From positions 1 to 9,978 of the forward strand of contig JABMQM010000228.1 in NCBI GenBank assembly GCA_013203195.1: a stretch of DNA of 9,978 nucleotides, in the 5' to 3' direction. The notes below the pieces were generated by a model, which saw nothing but the letters and a program-made list of their open reading frames with translations, searched no databases and was not told the DNA's origin. Of this stretch, positions 8,301 through 9,978 are shown one piece after another. Both the position numbers and the translations under genes were made by a program. The DNA is from Desulfobacteraceae bacterium. Lineage in GTDB: Bacteria > Desulfobacterota > Desulfobacteria > Desulfobacterales > UBA11574. The stretch's first letter is position 1, and the number at the start of each line of letters is the position of its first letter.

Positions 8301-8604
8301 TCAAGAAGCGCAGCCCGGCCACCGATACGCCGCAAAACACCAGGAGATAGGACAATAGACGTGCGCTGGGAAGGCTGGCCATGATCCCGGCCAGCACGCC
8401 CATAATTATAAATGTGGTTATGGAATTGACCATGTAGACAATGGGCAGATACTCCACGCCAAAACGCTTGAGAAAGGCTGTTTCCGCAAAATTATTGAAA
8501 ATAACACCGGAGCTGCGGATCAAAAAAAGGAGCGTCATGGTCCACATAAAGAGCCCGATCTCATCCTCATAAATTTTAAGCCATCTACTCAATACGTTTA
8601 GCAT
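5380..8604 (-). CDS. NTT/MFS-like membrane transporter fused to HEAT-type repeats and a C-terminal cyclic nucleotide-binding domain
   Basis: A three-part inner-membrane protein of 1074 residues. Residues about 14-415 hold roughly eleven to twelve hydrophobic segments; the opening (NNFAETAFLKRFGVEYLPIV) resembles Npt1/Npt2-type ATP/ADP translocases and related MFS carriers, while the transported molecule is unknown. Residues about 430-860 are soluble, rich in short helical pairs of HEAT type (for example SIIEAAVKAIHRLGPPEV at 620-637 and SVRLAGLEAYEINDDRT at 651-667). Residues about 939-1067 form a CNBD: IFKGLSVSEL, EGDTGETMYLIVYGEVSV, and phosphate-binding cassette FGEMALFEDVVRSATI (1009-1024) with the key Glu1011 and Arg1020, so ligand binding looks competent. 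ATG 8604 has AGAGGA five bases upstream. The gshB-like gene follows after 13 bp and the cyclase is the next gene. Inference: cAMP or cGMP controls transport or signalling by this protein. Confidence 0.9.
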   Translation of the reverse strand: MLNVLSRWLKIYEDEIGLFMWTMTLLFLIRSSGVIFNNFAETAFLKRFGVEYLPIVYMVNSITTFIIMGVLAGIMASLPSARLLSYLLVFCGVSVAGLRFLIPFGFDLMYPLLFVLKAQYEILLGLIFWNLANDLFNTRQSKRLFPLIMAGGVLGEIIGSFGTPVLVKILSMDNLLLAYLTTTMLGAVAVKSMGSRFPTILISEKEPSSGRTSKSRSGIIGEFKKIIPMMKESMLVKILMLLSFLPNLVIPIMNYQFNFAVNEQFATEGGLIAFFAYFRGFMNMISLFLLLFVGRIYGRWGLPVALMFHPFNYVLAFMAFLLRFDIFAAMYARLSTNVLRTVFNKPASAILMGLFPVSYRAVVRPFLRGTVVRIGLLLSSGIILFSEKLFHPRYLSLVAIPLASAWVITTFWLKKSYSKILLDLISRNILDLKSMEAEDVGHLFTDKTIRGELVQSFLGAEGEDVLWYARLLKSISVEDLDTHILTGHSDLDDKTQIELLGFLSPQAGAAAVEAVKQLVDPEKPDLTVAVIQTVNRLAPESSPDFNREVFETSRHLEVQAYAVAGLLSREPQKYRAVIDSWLDSQDLSERKAGVVAAGESKEDYYVSRLGEILKAETNDSIIEAAVKAIHRLGPPEVNAIVYPYLSHSLESVRLAGLEAYEINDDRTLKCIIEMIADSSDQVHRLAKTKIEAADYHNGRLLVESLNIPRRRVREGLFELLDSLNIKDLDVFRFARTQIEESYICLAGSEGIRLLPEDPGRNLLIDHLDQKRRVLLENVLRVLAAQDRSGQMRIICREIFSSDNRQRANSQEALDDMIDNALSKILMPLLGDSSPSQTLAVGRKYFPVPELGSDEKVPYAYFLTQDDWITVILTLHMAQGNNLKDTDRGIIRELTRSVNAHICQMAQRVIDQQKDHSGIKEDGMPTEISITDKILHLKGIDIFKGLSVSELTAIASVTEKIVCPPSEIVIKEGDTGETMYLIVYGEVSVIKGYGREQEIELDRMGGGDYFGEMALFEDVVRSATIRTEQESRLLVLHKQEFKEIVREYPQIALELCKVLSGRLRKLHEKVTGQET

Positions 8605-8758
8605 CGGAATCCTCTAATTCCATGCATTTCCTTTGGTTAAATACACCTATTCTCAAATACGATTGCGCCTGGCAATTGGTTTATTCATTTCATTTAAAAT
8701 GATCTAAAGTGCCTATTTATCTCGTATTAAGCGGGGAAGTTAAGGTATTCTATCAATT
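8605..8758. other. Intergenic leader between SUMF1-like gene and transporter-fusion gene
   Basis: This 154-bp AT-rich gap holds the ribosome-binding site of the transporter fusion (AGAGGA, 8610-8615), an imperfect inverted repeat at 8660-8678 (ATTGC-GCCTG-GCAAT core), and a short + strand stretch at 8703-8759 whose translation resembles a CNBD strand (see findings). I see no convincing promoter with correct spacing and no rho-independent terminator after the SUMF1-like gene, so readthrough from that gene is possible. Confidence 0.5.
8610..8615 (-). promoter_or_regulatory. Ribosome-binding site of the transporter-HEAT-CNBD gene
   Basis: AGAGGA on the minus strand, five bases before ATG 8604. 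Good match and spacing; it supports this start over in-frame internal codons. Confidence 0.7.
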
Positions 8759-9595
8759 TTATTCCCCAATCTCTCTTACAACCCTGAAACCGGTGGTCTG
8801 GAACCTGCCGGCGGGATGAGCAAAGGACCGGTTGGCAGAGCGGCAGTAATGGCCGTACTTGAACCAGCTGCCGCCGCGTTTTACCCGCATTGTTCCTGAA
8901 TCCGGCCCGTGGGGATCGACTGCCGGTGCGCTGCTGTATTCTTCATGCCGGTCCATTACCCATTCCCAGACATTACCGTGCATGTCATACACCCCCCAGG
9001 CGTTGGGCTGATAGCTTTTCACCGGCGCCGGCCGGTCAAGCTCCAATTTTATGGACTTGATATACAATTGACAAACATCGTGCTTCATACTGTTCCCATA
9101 CATGGCTTTGTTGCATTCGATGTCGTTCCCCCAGCTGTAGGCCGTCGTACTGCCTGCCCTGGCGGCATATTCCCATTCAGCCTCGGTGGGGAGGCGGTAG
9201 GTTCCCTGATTGCGTTGATTCAACCTTTTTATAAACTCGATACTGTCGTACCAGGAGACTTTAGTGACCGGCATGGTGTCTGGTCCCCGACGCAAGCTCA
9301 AAAACTTTTTCCCCATAACAGTCTGCCACTGTTTTAATGTAACTTCAGTAGTTTGGATGTAAAAGGGCTTAGAAATGGTCATTTTATGCTGTATTTCTGA
9401 TTCATCCCGGTTAAGCTCATCCACAGGGCTGCCCATAACAAAAGTGCCTGCCGGGATCAGAATAAATTCCATCCCCAAAGCATTGGTAAACGTCTTTTCG
9501 AAACTATACGCTGAAAGCGGATATAAGGCGCTAAATAGGAAATAAATGCAAACGGCGATGAATAATGTTTTTAATCGATTTTGCGGTAGGATCAT
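8759..9595 (-). CDS. Secreted SUMF1/FGE-fold protein, probably not a catalytic formylglycine-generating enzyme
   Basis: Of 278 residues, an N-terminal hydrophobic signal (RLKTLFIAVCIYFLFSALYPLSAYS, about 7-31) predicts export to the periplasm. The rest is one SUMF1 (FGE-sulfatase) domain: GMEFILIPAGTFVMGS (41-56), TEVTLKQW (83-90), PVTKVSWYDS (109-118), YRLPTEAEWEYAARAG (133-148), GVYDMHGNVWEWVMD (201-215), KRGGSWFKYGHYCRSANR (239-256) and GFRVVRE (269-275). In true FGE the RGGS segment carries two catalytic cysteines; here the first position is Lys246 and only Cys251 remains, so cofactor-dependent sulfatase activation is unlikely. The fold is commonly reused for peptide binding or other periplasmic roles, and its job here is unknown. 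The start ATG 9595 has AAGG about 9 bases upstream. It is codirectional with the transporter-fusion gene after 154 bp, so shared function is only suggested. Confidence 0.9.
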   Translation of the reverse strand: MILPQNRLKTLFIAVCIYFLFSALYPLSAYSFEKTFTNALGMEFILIPAGTFVMGSPVDELNRDESEIQHKMTISKPFYIQTTEVTLKQWQTVMGKKFLSLRRGPDTMPVTKVSWYDSIEFIKRLNQRNQGTYRLPTEAEWEYAARAGSTTAYSWGNDIECNKAMYGNSMKHDVCQLYIKSIKLELDRPAPVKSYQPNAWGVYDMHGNVWEWVMDRHEEYSSAPAVDPHGPDSGTMRVKRGGSWFKYGHYCRSANRSFAHPAGRFQTTGFRVVREIGE

Positions 9596-9689
9596 GGTAG
9601 TTACCTTATATTGTTTCTAATCATTAACAACTTAAACAGACAAGCAGCCGGAAAACGGCACCAGGCCCAGAGGAATAAAGTAACTAATA

Positions 9690-9718
9690 GCTATATCAAG
9701 CACATCATTTTTTGCCAA
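9690..9718 (-). promoter_or_regulatory. Candidate promoter for the SUMF1-like gene
   Basis: Minus-strand TTGGCA (9718-9713), a 17-base spacer, then TATAGC (9695-9690). Spacing is ideal but each hexamer deviates from consensus and the region is AT-rich. The leader to ATG 9595 would be about 85-90 bases. Confidence 0.3.
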
Positions 9719-9787
9719 GGACAAATCACTCCTGAGCAAGCTATTGTCCATAACTCTTGTAGCATGATTTAACTAAAAAATTAATAA

Positions 9788-9816
9788 TTGACACCTACCG
9801 GCTATTTATTTATTCT
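9788..9816 (+). promoter_or_regulatory. Promoter-like hexamer pair facing right
   Basis: A perfect TTGACA (9788-9793), 17 bases, then TATTCT (9811-9816, 4/6 match). It would transcribe rightward through the TAATTTCA repeats and heptamer array. No gene is visible downstream within the window. Confidence 0.28.
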
Positions 9817-9830
9817 TTTTGCCAAATCTA

Positions 9831-9896
9831 TAATTTCAGAACTCCTGATCTGTATACGTAATTTCAACGTGATATGAAGGTTTAGTCGTAATTTCA
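9831..9896. repeat. Three spaced direct repeats TAATTTCA
   Basis: TAATTTCA occurs at 9831-9838, 9859-9866 and 9889-9896, with starts 28 and 30 bases apart. The last two extend to CGTAATTTCA. The spacing is close to three helical turns, which could suit repeated protein binding on one DNA face, though AT-richness makes this weak. Confidence 0.5.
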
Positions 9897-9909
9897 GATG
9901 CAACAATTT

Positions 9910-9951
9910 GAACATCGAACATAGAACGTTCAACGTCTAACGTCGAATGTT
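9910..9951. repeat. Degenerate heptamer tandem array
   Basis: Six consecutive 7-base units begin at 9910, 9917, 9924, 9931, 9938 and 9945, each fitting NAAYRTN (for example GAACATC, CAACGTC, GAATGTT). A seventh unit from 9952 is more diverged and leads into a short GAAG-TCG-CTTC hairpin and a T-rich run. Because the unit nearly reverse-complements into itself (AACGTT-like), the array also forms an imperfect inverted repeat. Confidence 0.75.
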
Positions 9952-9978
9952 GAAGTCGCTTCGCTTTTTCTTTATTAT

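Larger units (their letters stand above)
9596..9978. other. Gene-free AT-rich region at right edge
   Basis: This 383-base stretch contains no coding region I can support on either strand. It includes the 5' leader and candidate promoter of the SUMF1-like gene, an inverted repeat GGACAA (9719-9724) / TTGTCC (9744-9749), a + strand promoter-like pair at 9788-9816, three TAATTTCA repeats and the heptamer array at 9910-9951. No tRNA or rRNA signature was seen. Confidence 0.6.

Noticed and set aside
8909..9337. Long open frame on the + strand opposite the SUMF1-like gene
   Set aside because: It lies wholly antisense to a well-supported SUMF1 domain, and its translation resembles no family.
8759..9595. 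Active formylglycine-generating enzyme (sulfatase maturase)
   Set aside because: The first catalytic cysteine is replaced by lysine and no sulfatase gene is nearby.
9647..9659. GCCG-GAAAA-CGGC hairpin in the SUMF1-gene leader
   Set aside because: Only four base pairs with no conserved riboswitch features or poly-T; expected by chance.
9831..9951. CRISPR array made of the TAATTTCA or heptamer repeats
   Set aside because: The repeats are 7-10 bases, spacers are absent or AT-rich intergenic sequence, and no cas genes are present.

Overview
The window looks like chromosomal DNA of a Gram-negative bacterium of intermediate GC. The class III cyclase, the transporter-HEAT-CNBD fusion, the periplasmic SUMF1-type protein and the short degenerate heptamer array near the right edge together suggest a Desulfobacterota (Desulfobacterales-like) sulfate reducer. 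That placement is an impression from protein style, not a computed assignment.

Left third (about 50-2786, + strand): the distal part of a dipeptide/oligopeptide ABC importer operon, in the order permease (dppC-like), ATPase (dppD-like), ATPase (dppF-like). Gaps are 1 and 15 bp. The solute-binding protein and first permease would be expected to the left, outside the window. The dppD product keeps its four-cysteine [4Fe-4S] motif. The dppF product is short and may end in a one-base frameshift.

Middle and right (2799-9595, all - strand, read right to left): a secreted SUMF1/FGE-fold protein; a 1074-residue nucleotide-transporter-like (NTT/MFS) membrane protein fused to HEAT-type helical repeats and a C-terminal cyclic-nucleotide-binding domain; a glutathione-synthetase-like ATP-grasp ligase only 13 bp downstream; and a membrane-bound class III nucleotide cyclase with a degenerate PilZ-like tail. 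The cyclase has Glu/Gly at the two purine-selectivity positions where adenylate cyclases usually have Lys and Asp/Thr, so it may make cGMP. A cyclase beside a protein with a cyclic-nucleotide receptor domain suggests a local loop: cyclic nucleotide made by one membrane protein gates or tunes another. A candidate promoter followed by a 26-bp palindrome lies just ahead of the cyclase gene.

The two blocks converge at about 2786-2802 with essentially no spacer. The last 383 bases (9596-9978) hold no recognisable gene. They contain candidate promoters, spaced TAATTTCA repeats and a heptamer tandem array.
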